Of a stretch of 61,354 nucleotides of DNA, positions 12,041 to 21,550 are shown piece by piece. A program made the position numbers and the translations under genes. The stretch's first letter is position 1. Every line of letters begins with the position of its first letter. This DNA comes from Zelonia costaricensis (Eukaryota; Euglenozoa; Kinetoplastea; Trypanosomatida; Trypanosomatidae): the NCBI GenBank assembly GCA_030849075.1, contig JASAOO010003437.1, positions 1 to 61,354 of the forward strand. The letters run 5' to 3'. Below the pieces are notes generated by a model that saw nothing but the letters and a program-made list of their open reading frames with translations, was not told the origin of the DNA and searched no databases.

Positions 12041-13712
12041 CGTGTATCACGAAACGGACGAAGAGGGGTGAAGGGGGTCGAATAGGAAGAAGCGGCGTGC
12101 GCAATAGTGTGAAGGACAGGGCGACGCACAATGCAGTGAAGCGCGGTAATAGGAAAGTCGTTGAGTAGTCAGCGAGCCAAACAAAAACAGCGGAGGAAAG
12201 GCAACGTCAATGAAGAACTTCGCACACAGAAACGCGCGTTCAACCGAGACGAGAGCAAGAGGCGTTCCTGAAAAAAAAGAGAAACGCAAAAAAAGAAAGT
12301 ATCCGTGGGTGATCGTGACAGAGTGAATGTGACGGTATTGGAACTCTTTTTTTTTTTTCCAAATACTGAGTGAGAAGCGGAAATCGCGTTGTAGAGCTGT
12401 AGATGCTGAAACTGTGCAGACTTCGCTCTCGACCAGACGAGGGAGGATTCCCGAGAAGACGGAGTGAAGGTGAACAGATGTGGGAACTGGGTAGCCGCTG
12501 CCGGCTCGCGTGTGCGCTGGCGTGCGAGCAGCGCGACAGGCACTCATCCTGCCGCGCAGCGGAATCACAGAAAAAAAGAGCCACCGTGTCGCGCACCTGC
12601 GGAGAGAGGCAGAACTTGTGAATGCGCGCTCAAACTTCCTTTGCCGCGAGCTCCCTCCACGAGCAGAGGCTGTGCCAATGCACACGCGAATCCTCCTTGT
12701 AGAGCGGCGGGGCCCACTCACTGCAGGATGCTGACCTGCCGAGCGGCGGACACCGGCGCTTTGCTACCGCCACGGCCCGCGGCGCTGCTGTTCTCACACG
12801 GCGTGCGTCGTGGAACGGAACCGACCCGTCAACTGAGAGGCAACACTCCGCATGGCGCATTCTTTATTTGTACTCAGCCAGCTTGGAATGCTCTGAGCCA
12901 CGAACAAGTGAAAGGCACGAAGTGCTGTGACGCAAACGTGACGCGGCAGGAGGCACTGTGGCCATTTGGAAATGAGAAGCTTGGAAAAGCGCTCAAGAAA
13001 GTGCTCAAACGGAAAAACAGACGCGGCACGCTCTGACGGACAAGTAGACAAAGGCACACAACCACAACCACCCAGGCACGCGGACACGCACACACACGTG
13101 CGCGTCGCGACGCCGCGTCAGCTCGCAAAAGGCTCGAAATTTACGAGCAGCACACGTCAACTCAAAGAACAGTGCGCAGCACAGGGATACGCGCAGATGC
13201 GTAGGGGATGAGCTGCTGCACGGGGTGCAGAAGTAGGCGCGCTCGGCATCCAGTCCGCTTTGAGACGCATGAAGAGGTACTACGCCGAGCGGTGCTAGGA
13301 AGCGCGTCAAAACTGCGAGTCTGGCCGGACGCAGAGCTTGTCAACACCCCCGCGAAGCACACAGCCAACCGCCAAAGCTGCAGTGGTGTGCAGACTCACC
13401 AGCCACAGCGTCTCGATGGCGTGCGCTTCCTCTTCGAGACGGTTCTTCGCCGTCAACCCGTCCTCCTCTTCACCTCGTTGTCGGCCATCTGTTGCATTTC
13501 CCAATGCTGCCAACGACTTTCACAAATGCAGCCCTCTCCGCAGCGCTGAGCGACGACTCACCCCTGCGCCCTCTAAGCGTCTCTCGCAGACAACAGCCAG
13601 CGGTTTCCTCGGCTGGCAATGTGCGCCACCTGGTCACGATGCACGTGGCCGTGTCCTTTTTTTTTTGGTGTGGTGGTGCAAGCGCAGTACTCCGTTGTGC
13701 CGCAGCCGTGGC
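12041..13712. other. Intergenic spacer between the two reductase genes
   Basis: About 1.7 kb. The first 160 bases upstream of the 11171-12040 start are pyrimidine-rich and nearly AG-free on the minus strand, as expected for a trans-splicing region. The middle (12370-13600) is less biased than other spacers and carries open frames on both strands. None has both an ATG and the cluster orientation, so none is called. Short (CA) repeats lie near 13085. Confidence 0.55.
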
Positions 13713-14582
13713 TCAGAACTTGTAGATCATCTTGGGCATGTAGCCGAGCTCCTTCAGGTAGCCCTTCAGCTCTCCCTGCGACGGCGGGTAGTTCTTGAAG
13801 TCCTTGTCGCCCGAAATCGCCTCCATGAACGGTGGCGGTCCACACACCAAGATAAGCGAGTCGGCCGCGCGGTTAGGCGCCGGCATGAGCGACTTGATCA
13901 TCTCCTTGTTGACGTAACCGACTCCGCCCATCCAGTCGGACGGTGCCTTGGAGAGCACAAAGTATGGCGAGAAGCGCGGGTACGTTTCCATCAGCTCATT
14001 CAGCTCGTTGCCGAGCAGCACATCCTCCTTGCGCTGATTCGCGTAGATGAGCGCAATCTCGGTGTTGTTCTTCGGCGTGTTTAACACGTTCCGCGCAACC
14101 TGGTACATCGGCGAGATACCGGTGCCGCCAGCGATCATGCCAATCGTCTTGTACTGGTTCGCCTTGATGGGCAACTTCACCCACGGTCCTTTCACCTCGA
14201 TTGTGTCACCCTTCTTCATGGCAAAAAGGTGCGAACCCATCTTGGAGCCTTGGTACTTCTTCACCAGCACATCGAAGTAGCCCAGCTGGTCGCACCGGTT
14301 CAGCGGAGTGTAGGGTCGAATAACCTCCTTTCCGTCCTTTTCAACGTACCGGAAGCTAAGGCAGCTGGAAACCTCCAAGTTCAGCGGCATGTCCGCCTCC
14401 GGAAGGGCAAAGCGGAACACCTTCGTATTGTGCGACTCATCGTAGACGTCCAGCAGCGGAAACGTGCGGAACTCAGACTGCGAGAACGGGCTGCTGGGCG
14501 CAGCGCAGCTAGTGGAGCTAGACACGCTGCTGTACCAGCCAGAAGCGGTGAAGCCGGCGGCGACGGCGAGAAAGGCCTTCAT
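13713..14582 (-). CDS. NADH-cytochrome b5 reductase (canonical copy)
   Basis: A 289-residue member of the cytochrome b5 reductase family, the FAD enzyme passing electrons from NADH to cytochrome b5 for lipid desaturation, sterol synthesis and related reductions. The N-terminal 1-17 is hydrophobic (a likely anchor), followed by a Ser-rich linker. RPYTP (89-93) binds FAD; GSKMGSHLF (112-120) keeps the lysine equivalent to Lys110 of the mammalian enzyme; GGTGISP (152-158) is the pyridine-nucleotide loop; CGPPPF (247-252) is the diagnostic C-terminal motif; the C-terminus is MIYKF. All key residues are present, so it should be active. The start lies just downstream of a good acceptor (CTTTCTTGTAG in the RNA). 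It is the upstream member of a tandem pair with 11171-12040, in the same transcription direction, and of identical length. Confidence 0.95.
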   Translation of the reverse strand: MKAFLAVAAGFTASGWYSSVSSSTSCAAPSSPFSQSEFRTFPLLDVYDESHNTKVFRFALPEADMPLNLEVSSCLSFRYVEKDGKEVIRPYTPLNRCDQLGYFDVLVKKYQGSKMGSHLFAMKKGDTIEVKGPWVKLPIKANQYKTIGMIAGGTGISPMYQVARNVLNTPKNNTEIALIYANQRKEDVLLGNELNELMETYPRFSPYFVLSKAPSDWMGGVGYVNKEMIKSLMPAPNRAADSLILVCGPPPFMEAISGDKDFKNYPPSQGELKGYLKELGYMPKMIYKF

Positions 14583-14632
14583 GCTTACTACTACAGTACT
14601 TAGCTACAAGAAAGTGAGCTCGACTAGTTTTT
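14583..14632 (-). promoter_or_regulatory. Predicted spliced-leader acceptor for 13713-14582
   Basis: In the RNA sense the sequence reads ACTTTCTTGTAG, then about 21 nt to the ATG. The acceptor AG corresponds to plus-strand CT at 14604-14605. Trypanosomatid mRNAs receive the spliced leader at such pyrimidine-AG sites. Inferred from sequence only. Confidence 0.45.
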
Positions 14633-15741
14633 TTTTCTTCTTCTTCAACAGGGAATGAAAGCCGAGGTGGTCCCGCCAAAACCAGGAGAACCGAGAGTGT
14701 GTCTGGCCTTCCAGTGAGGTACAAATCGCTAGGGGGGGAGCCACAGGTGAACCGCGTGCGTGGCGGCGGATTGTGAATGAGCTCGGAGCCGCAAGATAGT
14801 CGAGATGAGAACGCAGGTGCAGCGGCACACGCAAAGCACTGGGGTGCTTGACAGCGATGATTAATAAAGGGGAGCAGAAAGAGGGGCAAAAAGGTGGAGT
14901 GGACACACATATAGGAGCAAAGCCTGCGAAAGAGCGCCTTGCAGTAAGAAGACGGAGCGTTCCAAAAAGCGCACCACCCGCGTCCCAAAAGTGCCCGCTT
15001 GCGCTTCACAACTCAACGCAAATGCGCACTCTGTGCAAGCACTGCGACGGTAATGCTCCACGGGCCAAGAAAGCTCACGCTAGTGGTGGTGTGGCCCAGT
15101 GGGTGCTTGCAAAGCCCGCGGCTACACTTACATGGTCCAGTGAACGAAAGGAAAAAACACCAGAAAAAAGCTCTGGTATTCCACCGACGGACCCGAAAGC
15201 TCTTTCTGTGCAATTTGACCGTTGCTTGTAGGCCTTTTTATGTATTACTTGTTTTGTTTTGGGCGCGCCTTTTCACACGCGGCACAGTCCTGAATGAACG
15301 CCAATGCGTCCTCTCTTCGTTTTTTTTCTTTCTTTCGCGAGCATGTGCCCGGAGAAAAAGAGGCTCCGGCTGTTTTGCGCAATTCCACAGACAACGGTGA
15401 GACAGCAGCCGCGTTGATCAATGTGCAGGGCGCACCATGCGAGGCAAACAGAGCGGCTTCCAGCAAAACTAAAACCTGCAACAGAAATCAAGTCGGGCGG
15501 TGCACGAAAAACGAGACTTGGCAGCTCCCTGTGTGAGAGCATGCTCGCTACAAGAAACACACACAAAACCAGGTCGGGCCACCTACCCTTTTTTCTTCTT
15601 CTTCCACAACACATGGTCGACTTCTCTCAACACGCATGTGCCTCACACTGGAAAAGAAAAAAAGGTATGTAGGGCTCTTTCATTAGGTGTCCCGCACTTT
15701 CCGTTAGCCTTCGGGCAGAGAAGAAAAAAAAAAGGAAAGCG
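14633..15741. other. Intergenic spacer
   Basis: This holds the 3' UTR of eIF2D and the upstream region of the reductase gene. There are short poly-A/T tracts and no open frame worth calling. Confidence 0.55.
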
Positions 15742-17736
15742 CTAGCCCTTCTTGGATACGAGCTGCATGGGAGGCAGGTTCGCATCTTTGAGAAGGGTTG
15801 CCTCTACCTTGACTTGCAGGTTGCCTTGAAGGTGAATCTCAAGTGGGATTTTGGTGCCCTGCTTCAAGTTCTTCATGTCAGCAGATGGGTCAACGATGCT
15901 CGAGCTTGTGGAGAACTGCTTCTTCCACTGATCCGCGAGTAGCTGCAGGTCGAAACCGAAGGCCTCAAGGTTTTTGACTACAGTGATAAACTTGTTGTTC
16001 GTCGCCTTCTCCGACCACACGTGAACCTTGGGCAGAGCGCCATTTTTGATGATTCGCCGCGGAATCAAGTTATCGCTCGCCAGCGAGGAGCCCTCCACTG
16101 TCGTCTGTAGCACAATCTCGTGTTTCGGCCGGAAGAGGCCAAGCATCGCTTGCTTTACCTGATCCAGCGGCAGCTCTGGCGCGTACGCCTTCGACGACAA
16201 CATCATGGCCAGGATGCCGTCAATCTTGACGCGCGGCAGTTCGCTTTTGTCGGTCTCGCTAACGACAAGCAGGCTGTGAGCCTTTATGTAATGCGTCAGG
16301 TTGTCGGTGAGCGTTTTTCGCGTGTACAGCTCTTGCAGGACGTTGTCGCCGATTACAGACTTTTCGTACACGGGCACCGTGCCAGTCGTCACCTGCTCAA
16401 TGGTGGGGTAAAGTGCATCACGGGGGATGTTGAGCTCTTCACCGAGAAGCAGCACACGAGCAAGGTCGTCTTCGAGGTCGCGCGGTGCGGCGTAGAGGAC
16501 TGTCGCTGACACAATGTGTTGCCTGAAAACGCCAGTGCCGTCCGCCAGCAGCTTCGCCTGAAGAGCCCTGGCCTCCTTGTCGCAACCATCACGATGCACT
16601 GTCGCGAGAAAGTCGGCGTACGCTGAGTTGTGCTTTTTCAGGACGTCGGCAGAACGGCTGAGCTTGGTGACACTATGCACACCCGGACTGGTTTCTTCGA
16701 TAGTGAGGAGCTCGGGGAAGTTATGGAAGAAGGCAAGGGCCTTCTTGTATTTCGTGTCCTTGAACTGGATGGCTGACGTATGCGCGCCGTCACGCGGGTA
16801 GGCGTGCACCACCAAACTCGTGAACTGTGGCATCGGAAGCGGCAGTTGCGACGCTGAGACTTGCTTTGCGCCTTCGCAGAGACTGAACATCAGCACAGCG
16901 TCCTCGTCGGCAAAAATGGCGGCGTAATCTGCCGCCGGCTCAACGTTTTCGTCGCCGCTCTCACCATCTTCGTTCTCAGTAATCGGACTCCCCTCCTCTG
17001 CTGCTGCGGCTACCGGTGCCGGGTAGCTTTCGCACACTTCGTCCGCTTCGAATGCGGAGGGAATCAGGGGCGTCTGAGACGAGAGGCTGTAGTTCGTGAC
17101 GAAGCGGTTCTCGTACTCCTCCCACAAGTTGTCGCGATAGCACTGCAGTACGAACACCCCAACGCCAGCCTCCTGCTTTGCCGTCATGCTGTGCGTGACG
17201 ATGCCGACGGCGTACGGCACGTCAACACCCACGGAGTAAACGAGAGCCATGTCACCCACGTCCAACCGGCTCTTCTTCTGCACAGACAGAACACCTGGCA
17301 TCATTAAGTGCGCGCCGCTAAGCAGGAAACGGGACGTGGGGCCGCGACAGACGACGGCAGCACCAGCGTCTGCCACAACGCTTGCCCACTCCGCGGGCTT
17401 GTCCGCGAGAAGCTGGTGGAGCCGCAGGAAGAAAAAGACCGTCGGCACCATGGCAAAGCTGAAACGGTTGGCATGAGTGATGATGTCCTGTTCCTCTTGG
17501 CTGACAACATCGACTGAGACAAAAAAGGGCACATCGTTGACAGAGTACACAAAAGCTGACGAGCCCGGTCCGCACTGGTACCTGCGCTTTGTGACAGTGT
17601 CCTTTTTGCCGACCACCAGATCGAACCTGTCTGCGTTTTCCTTTCCAATAACATCGAGGACGGCACTCCTGAGTTTTTTGACGTCGCTCTTGCCCACGGA
17701 CTGTCCCTCCTTTGCGGTGTAACGCTTCTTGAACAT
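15742..17736 (-). CDS. Translation initiation factor eIF2D (ligatin)
   Basis: A 664-residue homologue of eIF2D/ligatin, which binds the 40S subunit, delivers or removes P-site tRNA independently of eIF2-GTP and takes part in ribosome recycling and re-initiation. The N-terminus (MFKKRYTAKEGQ, KSDVKKLR at 16-23) matches the family's MCT-1-like start. Residues about 97-150 (VPTVFFFLRL ... HLMMPGVL) and 159-207 (DVGDMALVYSV, YAVGIVTHS, YRDNLWEEY) form the PUA domain with the ligatin signature of a PGV/PGL turn and a Y-x-D-x-LW end. Residues about 225-260 are an acidic low-complexity linker. The SUI1/eIF1-like domain is at the C-terminus (about 565-655, IIKNGALPKVHVW, KFITVVKNLEAFGFD, LEIHLQGNLQVKV). 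The usual SWIB-like region should lie between, but it is divergent. It is the first gene of the minus cluster next to the strand-switch region. Confidence 0.93.
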   Translation of the reverse strand: MFKKRYTAKEGQSVGKSDVKKLRSAVLDVIGKENADRFDLVVGKKDTVTKRRYQCGPGSSAFVYSVNDVPFFVSVDVVSQEEQDIITHANRFSFAMVPTVFFFLRLHQLLADKPAEWASVVADAGAAVVCRGPTSRFLLSGAHLMMPGVLSVQKKSRLDVGDMALVYSVGVDVPYAVGIVTHSMTAKQEAGVGVFVLQCYRDNLWEEYENRFVTNYSLSSQTPLIPSAFEADEVCESYPAPVAAAAEEGSPITENEDGESGDENVEPAADYAAIFADEDAVLMFSLCEGAKQVSASQLPLPMPQFTSLVVHAYPRDGAHTSAIQFKDTKYKKALAFFHNFPELLTIEETSPGVHSVTKLSRSADVLKKHNSAYADFLATVHRDGCDKEARALQAKLLADGTGVFRQHIVSATVLYAAPRDLEDDLARVLLLGEELNIPRDALYPTIEQVTTGTVPVYEKSVIGDNVLQELYTRKTLTDNLTHYIKAHSLLVVSETDKSELPRVKIDGILAMMLSSKAYAPELPLDQVKQAMLGLFRPKHEIVLQTTVEGSSLASDNLIPRRIIKNGALPKVHVWSEKATNNKFITVVKNLEAFGFDLQLLADQWKKQFSTSSSIVDPSADMKNLKQGTKIPLEIHLQGNLQVKVEATLLKDANLPPMQLVSKKG

Positions 17737-18894
17737 GGTTGCGTTGCTGCTGGCTCGCGCGGTGGCTATGGATATTTGCTTCTCACCCTTTGAGTCGCTA
17801 GCGTGAATTGACGCGTTAAGGGGTACAAGGAGATGGGGGCGAAGAAAGTGCAGATCGAGAGCGTCGGCGCCGGTTGACGGGGGTGCCTCACCTGCGCATG
17901 GCGGCTTTTGAATATCCAGGTTACCGTTTACCCCAATCGTGTTCTGGGCAAACGCGGAGTTAGGGGTCTCTTTTTCCCTTCATTTTGGAAAAGCGCTGCT
18001 ACTGGGCGTTGGTCGTGATTCTCTCTGTTGCCAAGCCACAATGTTGTGAGGCGGTCGACTCGCCCGAAACGGCGAAGGAGGAGGAGGGGGGGGGGAATCG
18101 AACTTAACTGAGAAAACCTGCGAACAAAAAAGCGCTTGCTGTAGCAGAACGCGAGGCAGGAGAAAGGCGGATGCTGAGGGAGGTGGGGGGAGGGGAGAGG
18201 ACGTTCCACAGACTGTGGTCGTGGACAAGTGACATGGGGAAAGGCACAGTGATGGAAGCGGGGGGGGGGGGGATGAGCCCTTCACCCCCGTGGCTCTGCC
18301 GATGCTCTCATTCTTCATGGCCGCGTGCAAGGCTCAAACTGCCGTGATGGCGCGACAGCTCGCAACGTTGATGCCCAGCTTCATGCAAAGCCACAGGGCT
18401 GTGTCCGCGCATCGAAAGGGCGCTTTCCTGAGCGTTTCCAGAAACTTACGGCGCGTCACCCGTCGAACCGCTACTGCGCCAGGACAACGTGAAAGGAACG
18501 ACGTACCGCGACATCGTTTACCCCAGGGAAAGAAGTGTGCCTTGCCGATGCACCGCTCGCCTCACAAACGGCAATTTCAATGGAAGGACTTGCACTTCCT
18601 TTCTAGGGTGACCGTTGACTCCACTCCTCTCCGCCTCCTCTCTCCCTGCTATACCTCCTGCACCACGCAACTCCGGCAATCTCCCTCACCGGCGCCGCCG
18701 TCTCCCGCACACACGCACATTAGAAGAAAGCACCGGTTTTATTCAACTGTGTTGTTGTGTGCTTGTTTGTTTTTTTGTCTGCTGTGTGGCTGGACGAAGA
18801 CGCTAGCGACTTGTTTACGTGAACAGATCCTGACAGCTGTGCTTCCCGCGTGCCTTTTCTGCCCCCTCACCACCACCTTTTACTTGCCGTACAA
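17737..18894. promoter_or_regulatory. Divergent strand-switch region: predicted RNA polymerase II start region
   Basis: Genes point away on both sides (minus from 17736, plus from 18895). In trypanosomatids, polycistronic transcription starts bidirectionally in such regions without classical TATA promoters. The region contains a 13-G run at 18260-18272, G-rich blocks at 18082-18093 and 18183-18201, and a T-rich tract at 18745-18780 that may serve trans-splicing of the first plus gene. No gene is seen here. The direction of transcription is inferred from gene orientation. Confidence 0.75.
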
Positions 18895-19575
18895 ATGGAG
18901 CGCCCCAAGACGGAGAGCGAGCTGCAGCAGGAGGAGCAGGACGAGCTCTACGCACGTCAGCTGCAGGAGCAGCTGAACGGCTCCAGCAACTCTCCGACCC
19001 CGGTCCCCACGCAGAGTGCACCCGAGAGCTCGTCGCAGGAGGCGGCGGACGCAGCGCTCGCACGCCAGCTGCAAGAGGAGTACAACCGCCAGGAGTCTGC
19101 CGCTGCCGCCGCTGCTGCCGCCGCCGCCGCTGACACAGGTGCAGCGGCGCCGCCGGCTGGCGAGGACGAGATCGCAGTGGAGTGCCCAACGTGCACTTTC
19201 ATCAACTACATCAAGCCCTCTAGCTCAGCAAAGCACCGCAAGTGCGCTCAGTGCCGCGAGCCGCTGCAGGAAAAGCCGTCGCAACCGACTCACCAACACG
19301 CGCAGAAGGACCTTATCGAGTGCAAGGTCTGCCACTCCCTCAACAAGCTGCCGTCCAAGAAGTCAGATGCGGTACTGTGCGGCGGGTGCTATCAGGAGCT
19401 GGGCGCGACCCTCAACGCGGCCCCTCCTGCCGAAAGTGAGGAAAACCAGCGGACGGTGCAGCTGCGGTGCGGGCAGTGCAACGTGATCAACGCCGTGACG
19501 GTGGGATCGGATGTCAAGCGAATTGAGTTCATCTGCGGCGGCTGCGGCGTGCTGAATACGATGGTCCTGGACTAG
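18895..19575 (+). CDS. Triple zinc-ribbon protein with tandem LARQLQ motifs
   Basis: A 226-residue protein with no recognised orthologue name. Residues 1-67 hold two similar helical motifs, YARQLQEQLN (19-28) and LARQLQEEYN (55-64). They resemble the ARQLQ segments seen in several ubiquitin-pathway proteins, though ubiquitin binding is only a guess. An 11-Ala run (69-79) follows. Then come three C-x2-C ... C-x2-C knuckles: C98/C101/C117/C120, C143/C146/C162/C165 and C192/C195/C214/C217. All twelve cysteines are present, so three zinc ribbons are expected. The second and third have the form xCxxCxxLN/INxxxxx, reminiscent of LSD1-type or GIR-type ribbons. The start is the only ATG placed before the conserved part. 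It is the first plus-strand gene after the strand switch. Confidence 0.85.
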   Translation: MERPKTESELQQEEQDELYARQLQEQLNGSSNSPTPVPTQSAPESSSQEAADAALARQLQEEYNRQESAAAAAAAAAAADTGAAAPPAGEDEIAVECPTCTFINYIKPSSSAKHRKCAQCREPLQEKPSQPTHQHAQKDLIECKVCHSLNKLPSKKSDAVLCGGCYQELGATLNAAPPAESEENQRTVQLRCGQCNVINAVTVGSDVKRIEFICGGCGVLNTMVLD

Positions 19576-20383
19576 GGAAGGACCTCATCGGGCGATGGTG
19601 CTCTGCCCGCGCACGCTTTGTTTACTCTTCTTTTATTCCCACAGTGGTTTCATGTTCCGTTTTTCTCCCGGCTGCGTCGTTTCCGTCTTTCCTGTGCGTA
19701 TGCGCGGCGGTCGAGCCGTGACCCTTCAGATGTGTCCTTTGGCTGAAAGCAGACGTGCACCTTCGTCTCTGCTGTCGATGTGTCCACGTTTCGCACGCGC
19801 AGCGCTTTGTGCTGGCGCCGTAATCACCTCCCTTTTTGCTGACTTTTTTTTTTTGTTTACCGAAGTGCTTCGCTTCATCCCCAGTACCGCACTCGCGCAC
19901 GAGAAAAAAGGGAAGTCGAGCTCGAAAGAGCAGAAAGAAGGAGCTGCTGAAGGAGCAAGCTACGGCGCGTAGTCTGCTCAAGCGACTCTGCAGCGCTGCG
20001 CTGCCCGTTGGACAGGAAGTTCGCCAAGGCGCGGGGATGCGCGCTGGAGTCACAGCACCAGGGACGCGCCACGGACGGCAGAGTGCAGCGCTGTAGCAAT
20101 TGGGTCGCGACTTCGGTACGATCAATGAAGAACCTCTCTTTTCACTCTCTTCTGTCGCCGTGCGTACTGCACTTGCGGAATAACGGAGCTACTGCGGTGC
20201 TACGCGCGCTCGACTCTCACAAACCACACAGTTACGAGCATCGCCCTCCTTGGACTCCCATCCCAGTAAAGTCCCTTTAGCCCACTTACAGCCCGGTGTT
20301 TGCTTCCCTTTCGAGCCTCGCACTGCACATTCAGCATTTCTCCGTCTGTTAGTTTTTTGTTCTTTAACAAAGCCTGTACAGCT
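19576..20383. other. Intergenic spacer with kinase splice acceptor
   Basis: No gene is called. Just before the kinase ATG the plus strand reads a T-rich tract (20351-20365), then candidate acceptor AGs at 20371-20372 and 20380-20381. This implies a very short 5' UTR (11 or 2 nt). An upstream in-frame extension of 28 codons begins only at a TTG and lies in untranslated-type sequence. Confidence 0.5.
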
Positions 20384-21550
20384 ATGGGAATGCGGCGCGT
20401 AGGCGACTACGAGATTCTCGACGTGGTGGGTGAAGGGGCGTATAGCAAGGTGAAGCGTGTGCGGCACATCCCGACAGGGTGCATGCTCGTCGCCAAGATT
20501 GTCCCCAAGACAAACCAGCAAGTCGAGAACGACATTCGGCTGGAGATTTCGATTCTGCGCCGCCTGAAGCACCGCAACATTGTGCAGCTCATCGAAATTC
20601 TGGAAAGCAGCAACAACTACTATATTATCCTCGAGCCGGTCATGGGCGGGGACCTGTGCGATGTCATTGTTGGAATGGACCGGCCGCTTCCCGAGCAAGA
20701 CGTGGCTGCACTTCTGATACAGCTGGTGGCTGGTGTCCGGGCGTGCCATCGCAACGGCGTGGCGCATCGCGACTTGAAGCCGGAGAATCTGCTCCTTGGC
20801 ACGGACGGCGTGCTCAAGATCTCTGACTTTGGGCTCAGCCGTCTGCACCGCGAGAGCAATTTTCAGGCCAGCACGAACGAGTACGCGCACACCCTGACGG
20901 GGACCCTCGCCTATGTCGCCCCAGAGGTGTTTTGCGGCTCGTACGACGCGTTCCGCGCTGACATTTGGTCGATGGGGTGCATCGCGTACGTCCTGCTCAC
21001 GCAGAACTTCCCGTTCGGCTCCACGACAGACCCTCACGCCCTTGAGGCTCGCATCCGGAACGGCGAGATGTCGTCGATGCCACCCTCTGTTAGCGCCGAG
21101 GCAAAGGACCTGTGCAGGTGGCTGTTGTCGCCGCGTCCGGAGGACAGGCCGACACTCGACGCGGTGGCGCAGCACAGTTTCTTCAAGCGGTACCTGCCCG
21201 TTGAGTACCTTCGCATGGCGGCCAACCGCAAGTCGCCGATCGTGCATGGGGCGAACATGAACGAGTTTAGCTCGCAGGTCCAGGAGGAGACGCCATCGTG
21301 CAGCCCCAGCGGCTCCAACGCGAACCGTGAGCCGCTTCCAGGTCGCAGTGGAAGCGCGGCACACGGCTCTTCTGCCCGAAGCGGCACCAGCGCCGCGGGG
21401 AGTGGCAGCAATCGCAGCAGCACGAGCGGTCGCGACCGCGACGACCTGGGCAGCCGTGGCGGTGACGCAGAGAGGCGGCATGGCGATGGCTACCCCTGCA
21501 CACTCGCCAGCGAGCCGGAGGTGCAGCGCATTGGCCCTTTCCTGGCGTAG
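20384..21550 (+). CDS. Serine/threonine protein kinase, CAMK/SNF1-like
   Basis: A 388-residue kinase. The catalytic domain starts almost at the N-terminus: glycine loop GEGAYSKV (17-24), ATP-anchoring lysine in VAK (K38), helix-C glutamate E54, HRDLKPEN (128-135), DFGLSR (148-153), and APE (179-181) followed by DIWSMGCIAYVLL (193-205), ending near residue 270. All catalytic residues are intact. The APE-to-DIWSMG region and TQNFPFGS place it in the CAMK group, nearest SNF1/AMPK-like or checkpoint-like kinases. The activation segment is lengthened (about 154-172) with several Ser/Thr and a Tyr, possible phosphosites. Residues 300-375 are a Gly/Ser/Arg-rich low-complexity tail with no recognisable regulatory domain. 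Substrates are unknown. Confidence 0.93.
   Translation: MGMRRVGDYEILDVVGEGAYSKVKRVRHIPTGCMLVAKIVPKTNQQVENDIRLEISILRRLKHRNIVQLIEILESSNNYYIILEPVMGGDLCDVIVGMDRPLPEQDVAALLIQLVAGVRACHRNGVAHRDLKPENLLLGTDGVLKISDFGLSRLHRESNFQASTNEYAHTLTGTLAYVAPEVFCGSYDAFRADIWSMGCIAYVLLTQNFPFGSTTDPHALEARIRNGEMSSMPPSVSAEAKDLCRWLLSPRPEDRPTLDAVAQHSFFKRYLPVEYLRMAANRKSPIVHGANMNEFSSQVQEETPSCSPSGSNANREPLPGRSGSAAHGSSARSGTSAAGSGSNRSSTSGRDRDDLGSRGGDAERRHGDGYPCTLASEPEVQRIGPFLA

Noticed and set aside
11156..12085. 309-codon plus frame opposite the first reductase gene
   Set aside because: It is antisense to an unmistakable reductase with intact FAD and NAD motifs; GC-rich third positions keep the opposite frame open.
13307..13513. 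Minus frame of 68 codons with protein-like composition
   Set aside because: It is in the cluster direction but has no ATG. It may be an old gene remnant, but the evidence is too thin to list.
12464..13549. Plus-strand frames between the two reductase genes
   Set aside because: They oppose the direction of the cluster, and no family or splice signal supports them.
20300..20383. N-terminal extension of the kinase
   Set aside because: The in-frame extension starts at TTG and spans the predicted splice acceptor. The kinase domain begins right after the ATG at 20384.
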